A stretch of 11,321 nucleotides of DNA. It comes from Betaproteobacteria bacterium. Its GTDB lineage: Bacteria; Pseudomonadota; Gammaproteobacteria; Burkholderiales; Burkholderiaceae. A model generated the notes under the pieces. The model was given only the letters and a program-made list of their open reading frames with translations. It was not told the DNA's origin and ran no database searches. This document shows positions 1 to 11,321 of this stretch, piece by piece; position 1 is the first letter of the stretch; each line of letters opens with the position of its first letter. A program made the position numbers and the translations under genes. The stretch is from positions 1 through 11,321 of the forward strand of contig JAGWXN010000083.1 of assembly GCA_018969885.1 (NCBI GenBank), read 5' to 3'.

Positions 1-4
1 GTTT

Positions 5-80
5 TGGCAGGCCGGGAGGGATTCGAACCCACAACCCACGGATTTGGAATCCGTTGCTCTACCGTTGGAGCTACCGGCCT
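5..80 (-). tRNA. tRNA-Trp (anticodon CCA)
   Basis: This 76-nt tRNA reads tryptophan UGG codons. The minus strand folds into a full cloverleaf. The acceptor stem AGGCCGG/CCGGCCT has 7 perfect pairs, the discriminator is G73, and the 3' CCA is encoded (the plus-strand tgg at 5-7). The D stem is GCTC/GAGC. The anticodon stem ACGGA/TCCGT carries the 7-nt loop TTCCAAA, giving anticodon CCA at 34-36. The T loop is TTCGAAT. Two positions are unusual. The T stem GTGGG/CCCTC has a U50-U64 mismatch (E. coli tRNA-Trp has a G-U pair there). Position 14, nearly always A, reads C. The gene lies 29 nt after the T-tract of the tuf terminator. In betaproteobacteria and pseudomonads, tRNA-Trp normally sits between a tuf copy and secE-nusG, so secE is the expected next gene beyond the left edge. 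Confidence 0.96.
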
Positions 81-88
81 CCGCAAAC

Positions 89-105
89 TTGGAGCCAATC
101 TCCAA
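89..105 (-). other. small inverted repeat between tuf terminator and tRNA-Trp
   Basis: A perfect 6-bp inverted repeat (TTGGAG/CTCCAA) with a 5-nt loop fills most of the 29 nt between the tuf terminator T-tract and the 5' end of tRNA-Trp. It has no T-tract of its own. It could be a processing signal for the tRNA 5' leader or simply chance. The structure is seen; the role is inferred and weak. Confidence 0.35.
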
Positions 106-106
106 C

Positions 107-144
107 TTTAAAAAAAACAGGTGGCTCCGGAACCCGGAGCCACC
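107..144 (-). terminator. rho-independent terminator of tuf
   Basis: The minus strand has a perfect 11-bp GC-rich stem, GGTGGCTCCGG and CCGGAGCCACC (134-144 with 120-130), closed by a 3-nt GTT loop. It is followed after two bases by eight consecutive T (complement of the A run at 110-117). It begins 13 nt past the tuf stop codon, so it ends the fusA-tuf transcript. On the plus strand no T-tract follows the stem, so it works in one direction only. tRNA-Trp begins 29 nt after the T-tract, leaving almost no room for a separate promoter. Confidence 0.93.
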
Positions 145-156
145 CGCTTGCAAAAA

Positions 157-1347
157 TTACTCGACGATTTCGGACACCACGCCCGCGCCGACGGTACGTC
201 CGCCTTCGCGAATTGCGAAGCGAAGGTCTTTTTCCATCGCGATCGGGGTGATCAGCTCCACTTCCATGGAGATGTTGTCGCCAGGCATGACCATCTCAAC
301 GTTCTCAGGGAGAGTCACGACACCGGTCACATCCGTGGTACGGAAGTAGAACTGGGGACGATAGCCCTTGAAGAACGGAGTGTGGCGTCCGCCTTCTTCC
401 TTGGTGAGAATGTAGGCCGCACCCTTGAACTTCTTGTGAGGAGTGACGGAACCCGGCTTGGCAAGAACCTGGCCGCGTTCGACTTCTTCCTTCTTGGTTC
501 CGCGGAGGAGCGCGCCGATGTTGTCGCCCGCTTCGCCGGAGTCCAGAAGTTTGCGGAACATTTCAATTCCGGTGATGGTAGTCTTGGTGGTCGGACGAAT
601 GCCGATGATTTCGACTTCGTCGCCGACTTTCAGCACGCCGCGCTCGATACGGCCGGTAACAACGGTACCGCGACCGGAGATCGAGAACACGTCTTCCACA
701 GGCATCAGGAAGGGCTGGTCAATCGGACGCTCAGGCTGCGGAATATAGGCATCAACCGTTTCCATCAGCTTCAGGATCGCGTCATGACCGATTTCAGGGC
801 GCTTGTCTTCCAAAGCACACACAGCCGAACCCTTGGTGATCGGAATATCATCACCGGGGAAATCATATTTCGACAGCAATTCGCGCACTTCGAGCTCAAC
901 CAGCTCCAGCAGCTCTTCGTCATCAACAAGGTCAACCTTGTTCATGAACACAACAAGCGCCGGCACACCGACCTGACGCGCCAGCAAGATATGTTCGCGG
1001 GTCTGCGGCATCGGGCCGTCAGCCGCCGACACAACCAAAATCGCGCCGTCCATCTGCGCCGCACCCGTGATCATGTTCTTCACATAGTCAGCGTGCCCCG
1101 GGCAGTCAACGTGCGCGTAGTGCCGCGCCGACGTCTCGTACTCCACGTGCGCCGTGTTGATCGTGATACCGCGTGCCTTCTCTTCCGGCGCCGCATCAAT
1201 CTCGTCGTACTTCTTCGCCTCGCCGCCAAACTTCGTCGACAGCACCGTCGTGATCGCCGCCGTCAGCGTCGTCTTCCCATGATCCACGTGCCCAATCGTC
1301 CCCACGTTCACGTGTGGCTTCGTACGCTCAAACTTGCCTTTTGCCAT
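157..1347 (-). CDS. tuf: translation elongation factor Tu
   Basis: EF-Tu is the cytoplasmic GTPase that carries aminoacyl-tRNA to the ribosomal A site. The 396-residue product is full length for the family. The GTPase domain shows P-loop GHVDHGKT (19-26), switch I RGITI (59-63, with T62), DCPGH (81-85, with catalytic H85), NKVD (136-139) and GSA (173-175). Beta-barrel domains II and III follow, ending with the conserved [10 protein letters not shown] segment. The ATG has a GGAG Shine-Dalgarno sequence 7 nt upstream (1355-1358). It is the last gene of the str operon, 72 nt after fusA, and is followed by a strong terminator. Codon use is mosaic: all 12 Thr codons at residues 9-94 are ACG, whereas of 20 Thr codons from residue 116 on, 14 are ACC, 4 ACT and 2 ACG. 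Gly GGG occurs only in the first part. This hints at recombination or a chimeric assembly. The identification itself is certain. Confidence 0.98.
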   Translation of the reverse strand: MAKGKFERTKPHVNVGTIGHVDHGKTTLTAAITTVLSTKFGGEAKKYDEIDAAPEEKARGITINTAHVEYETSARHYAHVDCPGHADYVKNMITGAAQMDGAILVVSAADGPMPQTREHILLARQVGVPALVVFMNKVDLVDDEELLELVELEVRELLSKYDFPGDDIPITKGSAVCALEDKRPEIGHDAILKLMETVDAYIPQPERPIDQPFLMPVEDVFSISGRGTVVTGRIERGVLKVGDEVEIIGIRPTTKTTITGIEMFRKLLDSGEAGDNIGALLRGTKKEEVERGQVLAKPGSVTPHKKFKGAAYILTKEEGGRHTPFFKGYRPQFYFRTTDVTGVVTLPENVEMVMPGDNISMEVELITPIAMEKDLRFAIREGGRTVGAGVVSEIVE

Positions 1348-1381
1348 CTCTACGCTCCGAATATCGTGTGAGTGTGTTGCC

Positions 1382-1410
1382 GGCGGGCACGAGGCCTGGC
1401 CCTGCCCGCC
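1382..1410 (-). other. stem-loop in fusA-tuf spacer
   Basis: A perfect 8-bp inverted repeat (GGCGGGCA/TGCCCGCC) with a 13-nt loop occupies the middle of the 72-nt gap between the fusA stop and the tuf start. No T-tract follows it on the minus strand, so it is not an intrinsic terminator. It might protect mRNA ends or mark a processing point that lets tuf be expressed above fusA. That role is inferred. Confidence 0.45.
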
Positions 1411-1419
1411 TGCGGGTTC

Positions 1420-3525
<2,106 letters not shown>

Positions 3526-3580
3526 GATGGAGACTCTTGTCGAGGGGTTGATGCAGACGCAGGGCGGTGCAGTGAGCACA

Positions 3581-3615
3581 CGCGCGGAACAAACCGTTCA
3601 GGATTGCGCCGCGCG
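3581..3615 (-). other. long-loop inverted repeat in rpsG-fusA spacer
   Basis: The 125-nt spacer between rpsG and fusA (3526-3650) contains a perfect 7-bp repeat, CGCGCGG/CCGCGCG, with a 21-nt loop. No T-tract follows, and I see no convincing promoter or alternative gene in the spacer. The spacer is longer than the few tens of bases I recall for E. coli. The repeat may be an mRNA structure or chance in GC-rich DNA. Confidence 0.35.
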
Positions 3616-3650
3616 ATGACGATCGTGTGACAACCGCAGCGCCCGGGAGC

Positions 3651-4121
3651 TCAGAAGCGGAAGTGCGCGAAGGCCTTGTTGGCCTCAGCCATCCGATGCA
3701 CCTCGTCACGGCGCTTGACGGCGCCACCGCGGTTTTCAGACGCTTCCATGAGCTCATTGGCCAGGCGCTGACCCATCGATTTCTCGCCCCGCTTCTTGGC
3801 GGCCTCGCGGAGCCACCGCATGGCAAGCGCAGTGCGGCGTACCGGGCGAACCTCAACCGGCACCTGGTAGTTGGCGCCACCGACCCGACGGCTTTTCACT
3901 TCGACCATGGGACGTACGTTGTGGAGGGCCTGGCCGAACACTTCAAGCGGGTCTTTGCCCGAACGGCTCTTGATCTGATCGAGGGCGCCGTAGAGCATGC
4001 GCTCGGCGACGGCTTTTTTGCCGTCGAGCATGAGAACGTTGACGAACTTGGAGACTTCCACGCTCGAGTAGAGCGGATCGGGAAGGATTTCGCGGCGGGG
4101 AACTTCGCGACGACGGGGCAT
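3651..4121 (-). CDS. rpsG: 30S ribosomal protein S7
   Basis: S7 is a primary 16S rRNA-binding protein that nucleates assembly of the 30S head and lies near the E-site tRNA. The 156-residue product is the usual bacterial length. It begins [16 protein letters not shown], carries the conserved [16 protein letters not shown] region (about 33-48), the basic [14 protein letters not shown] segment (about 74-87) and a C-terminus rich in Lys, Arg and His. The ATG at 4121 has AGAGG 6 nt upstream (4128-4132), a good ribosome-binding site. In E. coli, S7 represses its own synthesis and that of EF-G by binding the mRNA between rpsL and rpsG. Here that spacer is 233 nt and strongly structured, with one hairpin about 10 nt upstream of the ribosome-binding site, so a similar control is plausible but not shown. 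Confidence 0.98.
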   Translation of the reverse strand: MPRRREVPRREILPDPLYSSVEVSKFVNVLMLDGKKAVAERMLYGALDQIKSRSGKDPLEVFGQALHNVRPMVEVKSRRVGGANYQVPVEVRPVRRTALAMRWLREAAKKRGEKSMGQRLANELMEASENRGGAVKRRDEVHRMAEANKAFAHFRF

Positions 4122-4142
4122 ATCACACCTCTCTATTCAGCT

Positions 4143-4169
4143 GGCAGACGGGCGCGAACCCGATCTGCC
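4143..4169 (-). promoter_or_regulatory. hairpin just upstream of the rpsG ribosome-binding site
   Basis: A 10-bp stem (4143-4152 paired with 4159-4169, one bulged base at 4163) closes a 6-nt loop. On the mRNA it ends about 10 nt before the AGAGG ribosome-binding site of rpsG. Its place in the rpsL-rpsG spacer is where E. coli carries the S7 autoregulatory site. The stem is seen in the sequence. Its use as an S7 target is inferred from position only. Confidence 0.5.
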
Positions 4170-4253
4170 TGGCGGTACAACCGAACCAGCGGGCTGCCGG
4201 CGGGTACTGCCGCTTACTGGAGCCAAACCCAAAGAGGCCTGACCCCACAAAAT

Positions 4254-4280
4254 GAATCGGAAGCGGGCCGCTACCGATTC
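4254..4280 (-). other. terminator-like stem-loop between rpsL and rpsG
   Basis: On the minus strand GAATCGG and CCGATTC pair over 7 bp. After one T-T mismatch, AGCG and CGCT add 4 bp around a 3-nt loop. The stem is followed directly by ATTTTG. A stem of 11 bp plus four T resembles a weak or partial intrinsic terminator. It could lower transcription of rpsG-fusA-tuf relative to rpsL, or be part of an mRNA regulatory fold. The short T run argues against full termination. Confidence 0.45.
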
Positions 4281-4325
4281 TCCTGAACCTACTGCCGTGC
4301 CGGCGACCGCGGAGCGTGCCGGGGA

Positions 4326-4345
4326 CGCGCCGCCGGAGCGGCGCG
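4326..4345 (-). other. GC-rich hairpin right after rpsL
   Basis: A perfect 8-bp stem (CGCGCCGC/GCGGCGCG) with a 4-nt loop (TCCG on the transcribed strand) begins 9 nt past the rpsL stop codon. No T-tract follows, so it is not a rho-independent terminator. A stable stem here may shield the 3' end of rpsL mRNA or form part of the spacer fold. Confidence 0.5.
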
Positions 4346-4354
4346 ACGCAGTGC

Positions 4355-4732
4355 TTAGCCCTTCTTGGGACGCTTGGCACCGTACTTCGAACGCGACTGC
4401 TTGCGGTCTTTCACGCCCTGCAGGTCGAGCGAGCCACGAACAATGTGGTAGCGAACGCCGGGAAGATCTTTCACCCGGCCGCCGCGAATCAGCACCACAG
4501 AGTGCTCTTGCAGGTTGTGACCCTCACCACCAATGTAAGAGATGATCTCGAATCCGTTAGTGAGGCGCACCTTCGCAACCTTACGGAGCGCCGAGTTCGG
4601 CTTCTTCGGGGTCGTGGTGTAGACGCGCGTGCAGACGCCGCGGCGCTGGGGGCAGTTGGCAAGCGCCGGACTCTTGCTTTTGACCGCTGCAGATTCGCGA
4701 CCCTGGCGCACCAGCTGGTTAATGGTTGGCAT
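4355..4732 (-). CDS. rpsL: 30S ribosomal protein S12
   Basis: S12 sits at the decoding centre of the 30S subunit and controls accuracy of tRNA selection. It is the classical streptomycin-resistance locus. The product has 125 residues, against 124 in E. coli. It begins [12 protein letters not shown], carries the decoding loop [13 protein letters not shown] with K43, and the second loop [13 protein letters not shown] with K88, D89 and P91. These are wild-type at the usual streptomycin-resistance positions (E. coli K42 and K87 without Met). D89 matches the aspartate that is methylthiolated in E. coli. The ATG at 4732 has AAGGA 6 nt upstream (4739-4743). It is the first gene of the str operon, preceded by a promoter candidate at 4832-4860 and a leader of about 93 nt. 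A hairpin follows its stop codon. Confidence 0.98.
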   Translation of the reverse strand: MPTINQLVRQGRESAAVKSKSPALANCPQRRGVCTRVYTTTPKKPNSALRKVAKVRLTNGFEIISYIGGEGHNLQEHSVVLIRGGRVKDLPGVRYHIVRGSLDLQGVKDRKQSRSKYGAKRPKKG

Positions 4733-4738
4733 GAAAAA

Positions 4739-4761
4739 TCCTTAACGAACCTTGTAACGAA
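4739..4761 (-). repeat. imperfect tandem repeat over the rpsL ribosome-binding site
   Basis: The minus strand reads TTCGTTACAAGG (4750-4761) directly followed by TTCGTTAAGGA (4739-4749). This is an imperfect head-to-tail duplication of 11-12 nt. Each unit carries an AAGG core. Only the second is at the right distance (6 nt) from the rpsL ATG. The upstream copy could act as a standby ribosome site or be a chance duplication. Confidence 0.45.
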
Positions 4762-4774
4762 ACTTTTTCACTTA

Positions 4775-4805
4775 TCGACGCGCTGTAAGCCGAGCGCTGC
4801 GTCGA
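4775..4805 (-). promoter_or_regulatory. stem-loop in the rpsL leader
   Basis: A perfect 7-bp outer stem (4775-4781 with 4799-4805, TCGACGC/GCGTCGA) encloses 17 nt that can pair partly (CGCT with AGCG in an alternative fold). It lies between the predicted promoter and the rpsL start codon, so it would be in the 5' untranslated leader. No T-tract follows on the minus strand. A leader regulatory role is possible but only inferred. Confidence 0.45.
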
Positions 4806-4831
4806 AATCTTTTTCTGGCGAAAAGCCTTCA

Positions 4832-4860
4832 AGTGTAGGACGAAACGAGTTGCCTGACAA
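4832..4860 (-). promoter_or_regulatory. candidate sigma-70 promoter for the str operon
   Basis: The minus strand has TTGTCA (4855-4860; 5 of 6 to TTGACA), then exactly 17 nt, then TACACT (4832-4837; 4 of 6 to TATAAT). Transcription would start near 4825, about 93 nt before the rpsL ATG. The rpoC-rpsL gap is 264 nt, enough for an independent promoter, and no other candidate of this quality was seen in it. Read-through from rpoC may also contribute, because no clear terminator lies between. Confidence 0.6.
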
Positions 4861-4862
4861 GC

Positions 4863-4931
4863 GGGTGGCCGATTCGGTTGACGAATTGACTCGGTCACCC
4901 CCCGGGCGGTGGCGCGAAGTCCACCACCGGG
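4863..4931 (-). other. two adjacent stem-loops after rpoC, no T-tract
   Basis: Downstream of the rpoC stop the minus strand meets first a GC-rich stem at 4901-4931 (GGTGG/CCACC plus CCCGG/CCGGG across a small internal loop), then a second stem at 4863-4900 (10 pairs with one A-C mismatch, loop of 18 nt). Neither is followed by a run of T. They could mark the 3' end of rpoBC mRNA, slow polymerase or aid Rho-dependent release. They do not make an intrinsic terminator. The second abuts the -35 box of the rpsL promoter candidate. Confidence 0.4.
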
Positions 4932-4996
4932 CGCCCGAGAAAACCGCGCAGCCGACGGACCGCTTTTCAGCGCGCCCGTCTGCCGCGCGGCATGTC

Positions 4997-9226
<4,230 letters not shown>

Positions 9227-9245
9227 TGCAGCTTTCCTCCGTGGC

Positions 9246-11321
9246 TCAGTTGCGCTCGAGATCGATATCGATGCCGAGCGATCGAATTTCTTTCACCAGC
9301 ACGTTGAACGATTCCGGCATGCCGGCATCGATCGCGTGCTCGCCCTTGACCAGGTTCTCGTAGACCTTGGTGCGTCCGTTCACGTCGTCGGATTTGACGG
9401 TGAGCATTTCCTGCAGCATGTAGGAGGCACCGTAGGCTTCGAGCGCCCACACCTCCATCTCGCCGAAGCGCTGACCGCCGAACTGCGCCTTACCGCCCAG
9501 CGGCTGCTGGGTGACGAGCGAGTAGGGGCCGGTCGAGCGCGCATGCATCTTGTCATCGACCAGATGATGAAGCTTCAGCATGTGCATATAGCCCACCGTG
9601 ACCGCGCGGTCGAAGGCATCGCCCGTGCGGCCATCGTGCAACCGCACCTGCGTCTTGCTGGGCGTAAAGCCCACCAGCTGGGTGCGCGCATCGTTGTCCG
9701 GGTAGGCGATGTCGAGCATCTGATGAATCTCAGGCTCAGAAGCCCCATCGAACACCGGCGTTGCGAACGGCAGGCCGTGACGCAGGTTCGAGCAAAGCTC
9801 AACCACCTCAGGATCGGTGAGCGCCTCGAGATCGGCGCGCTGGCCGCTGGTGTTGTAAATGCGATCGAGGAACTGGCGCAGCTCGGCAGCACGCGCCTCG
9901 CGCTGCAGCATTTCGCCAATCCGGATGCCCACACCCTTGGCCGCCCAGCCCAAATGCGTCTCGAGGATCTGGCCGACGTTCATCCGGGAGGGCACGCCCA
10001 GAGGGTTCAACACGATATCGACCGAGGTGCCATCGGCCATATAGGGCATGTCCTCCACCGGAACGATGCGCGAGACCACACCCTTGTTGCCGTGACGACC
10101 CGCCATCTTGTCGCCCGGCTGCAGGCGGCGTTTGACGGCGAGGTAAACCTTGACCATCTTGAGCACACCCGGGGGCAGCTCGTCGCCCTGGGTCAGTTTC
10201 TTACGCTTCTCCTCGAAGGCGAGGTCGAACTGATGCCGCTTCTGTTCGATCGACTCACGCAGCGCCTCGAGCTGGCTCGCAGCGGCTTCATCGGCCAGGC
10301 GCACCTCGAACCAGTGATAGCGGTCGAGATCAGCCAGATACTCGGAGGTGACCAGCGCGCCCTTGGCGAGCTTCTTGGGGCCACCGTTGACCGCTTTACC
10401 GACCAGCAGGCGCTCGATCCGCTCAAAGGCGTCGTTTTCAACGATGCGCAGCTGATCATTCAGGTCGAGGCGATAACGCTTGAGCTCATCGTCGATGATC
10501 GACTGCGCCCGCTTGTCGCGCTGAATGCCTTCGCGGGTGAACACCTGCACATCGATCACCGTGCCGCTCATGCCCGAGGGCACGCGTAACGACGTGTCCT
10601 TCACATCGGAAGCTTTCTCGCCAAAGATTGCGCGCAGCAGCTTTTCTTCCGGGGTGAGCTGGGTTTCGCCCTTGGGCGTGACCTTGCCCACCAGCACATC
10701 GCCCGCCAGCACCTCGGCGCCGATGAAGACGATACCGGAGTCGTCCAGGCGCGCGAGCTGGCCCTCAGACAGGTTGGAGATGTCGCGGGTGATTTCCTCG
10801 GGACCAAGCTTGGTGTCGCGGGCGAGCACCGACAGCTCCTCGATGTGGATCGAGGTGTAGCGATCATCGGCCACCACGCGCTCGGAGATCAGGATCGAGT
10901 CTTCGAAGTTGTAGCCGTTCCAGGGCATGAACGCGACCAGCATGTTCTGGCCGAGCGCAAGCTCCCCCAGATCAGTGGAGGCGCCATCGGCCACCACATC
11001 ACCACGCGCGATCACATCACCCTTCTTCACGATGGGGCGCTGGTTGATGTTGGTGTTCTGGTTGCTGCGCGTGTATTTGATGAGGTTGTAGATGTCGACA
11101 CCGACCTCGCCAGCCACGGTTTCATCGTCGTTCACGCGAACCACGATGCGGTTGGCATCGACATAGTCGACCACGCCGCCGCGACGCGCAGTGACCACGG
11201 TGCCCGAATCGACCGCGCAGGTGCGCTCGATGCCCGTGCCCACCAGCGGCTTTTCCGGGCGCAGACACGGCACCGCCTGGCGCTGCATGTTCGAACCCAT
11301 CAGCGCGCGGTTGGCGTCGTC
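9246..11321 (-). CDS. rpoB: DNA-directed RNA polymerase subunit beta (partial, C-terminal half)
   Basis: The beta subunit forms one pincer of the polymerase clamp and part of the active site. 691 residues and the stop are visible. The frame is open to the window edge, with DDANRAL at 11301-11321 preceding [10 protein letters not shown]. The fragment starts near E. coli residue 674, so the N-terminal half and the rifampicin-resistance cluster (about 507-533) lie outside. Visible motifs are [10 protein letters not shown] with the acidic pair E140-D141 of the fragment (E. coli E813-D814), the active-site lysines in LAVKRR (K397) and [13 protein letters not shown] (K405), matching E. coli K1065 and K1073, and the C-terminal clamp segment ending [13 protein letters not shown]. 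The visible part is about 22 residues longer than in E. coli, as expected for betaproteobacterial beta. The ATG-like codon at 11300 is internal, not a start. Confidence 0.98.
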   Translation of the reverse strand, partial: DDANRALMGSNMQRQAVPCLRPEKPLVGTGIERTCAVDSGTVVTARRGGVVDYVDANRIVVRVNDDETVAGEVGVDIYNLIKYTRSNQNTNINQRPIVKKGDVIARGDVVADGASTDLGELALGQNMLVAFMPWNGYNFEDSILISERVVADDRYTSIHIEELSVLARDTKLGPEEITRDISNLSEGQLARLDDSGIVFIGAEVLAGDVLVGKVTPKGETQLTPEEKLLRAIFGEKASDVKDTSLRVPSGMSGTVIDVQVFTREGIQRDKRAQSIIDDELKRYRLDLNDQLRIVENDAFERIERLLVGKAVNGGPKKLAKGALVTSEYLADLDRYHWFEVRLADEAAASQLEALRESIEQKRHQFDLAFEEKRKKLTQGDELPPGVLKMVKVYLAVKRRLQPGDKMAGRHGNKGVVSRIVPVEDMPYMADGTSVDIVLNPLGVPSRMNVGQILETHLGWAAKGVGIRIGEMLQREARAAELRQFLDRIYNTSGQRADLEALTDPEVVELCSNLRHGLPFATPVFDGASEPEIHQMLDIAYPDNDARTQLVGFTPSKTQVRLHDGRTGDAFDRAVTVGYMHMLKLHHLVDDKMHARSTGPYSLVTQQPLGGKAQFGGQRFGEMEVWALEAYGASYMLQEMLTVKSDDVNGRTKVYENLVKGEHAIDAGMPESFNVLVKEIRSLGIDIDLERN

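Noticed and set aside
121..1371. 416-codon plus-strand open frame antisense to tuf
   Set aside because: Begins inside the tuf terminator, spans the whole conserved tuf gene and has an Arg/His-rich product without motifs.
3526..3579. 18-codon upstream extension of the fusA frame
   Set aside because: The ATG at 3525 gives the exact EF-G N-terminus and has a Shine-Dalgarno sequence; the upstream residues do not resemble EF-G.
4123..4380. 85-codon minus-strand open frame filling the rpsL-rpsG spacer and ending next to the rpsG start
   Set aside because: Starts with GTG inside rpsL, shows no ribosome-binding site and has no recognisable motif; possible leader peptide but unsupported.
4355..4732. 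Streptomycin-resistance changes in S12
   Set aside because: K43, K88 and P91 (counting Met) are all wild type.
4981..4992. 12-base perfect palindrome TGCCGCGCGGCA just after rpoC
   Set aside because: No loop for a hairpin and no T-tract; such GC palindromes are expected by chance at this base composition.
11279..11321. Possible truncated or alternative start of rpoB at the ATG near 11300
   Set aside because: The frame continues to the window edge with conserved DDANRAL before that Met, so the gene is cut by the window and not truncated.

Overview
The window holds one tightly packed block of core information-processing genes, all on the minus strand. In transcription order (descending coordinates) they are: the C-terminal half of rpoB (runs off the right edge), rpoC, rpsL, rpsG, fusA and tuf, then an intrinsic terminator and a tRNA-Trp gene at the left edge. 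The proteins look betaproteobacterial, probably Burkholderiales-like. Reasons are the 1409-residue RpoC with its lineage-typical N-terminus, the 396-residue EF-Tu, the high GC content with C/G-ending codons, and rpoBC lying directly upstream of the str genes. No taxonomic search could be run, so the rank is an inference.

Layout, left to right. 5-80: tRNA-Trp(CCA). 107-144: strong rho-independent terminator of tuf. 157-1347: EF-Tu. 1420-3525: EF-G. 3651-4121: ribosomal protein S7. 4122-4354: a 233-base spacer with three stem-loops. 4355-4732: ribosomal protein S12. 4733-4996: a 264-base spacer with a good sigma-70 promoter candidate and a structured leader for rpsL. 4997-9226: RNA polymerase beta-prime. 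9246-11321: RNA polymerase beta, partial. No stretch over 300 bases lacks a gene.

The genes supply the catalytic half of RNA polymerase, two small-subunit ribosomal proteins (S12 in the decoding centre, S7 in the head) and the two elongation GTPases. rpoB and rpoC are co-transcribed with a 19-base spacer. rpsL-rpsG-fusA-tuf form the classical str operon, probably with its own promoter between rpoC and rpsL. Family-defining catalytic, metal-binding and nucleotide-binding residues are intact wherever checked, so these look like functional housekeeping genes.

I see no new defence, mobile or biosynthetic system. The most interesting signals are: (1) a sharp codon-usage break inside tuf, where the first third uses ACG for every Thr and the rest mostly uses ACC; (2) tuf after fusA being followed by a terminator and tRNA-Trp, a context I know from the other tuf copy in this clade, instead of rpsJ. 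Together these suggest recombination between tuf copies, or an assembly join through the repeated tuf gene. (3) Long, structured intercistronic spacers in the str operon are candidates for post-transcriptional control.
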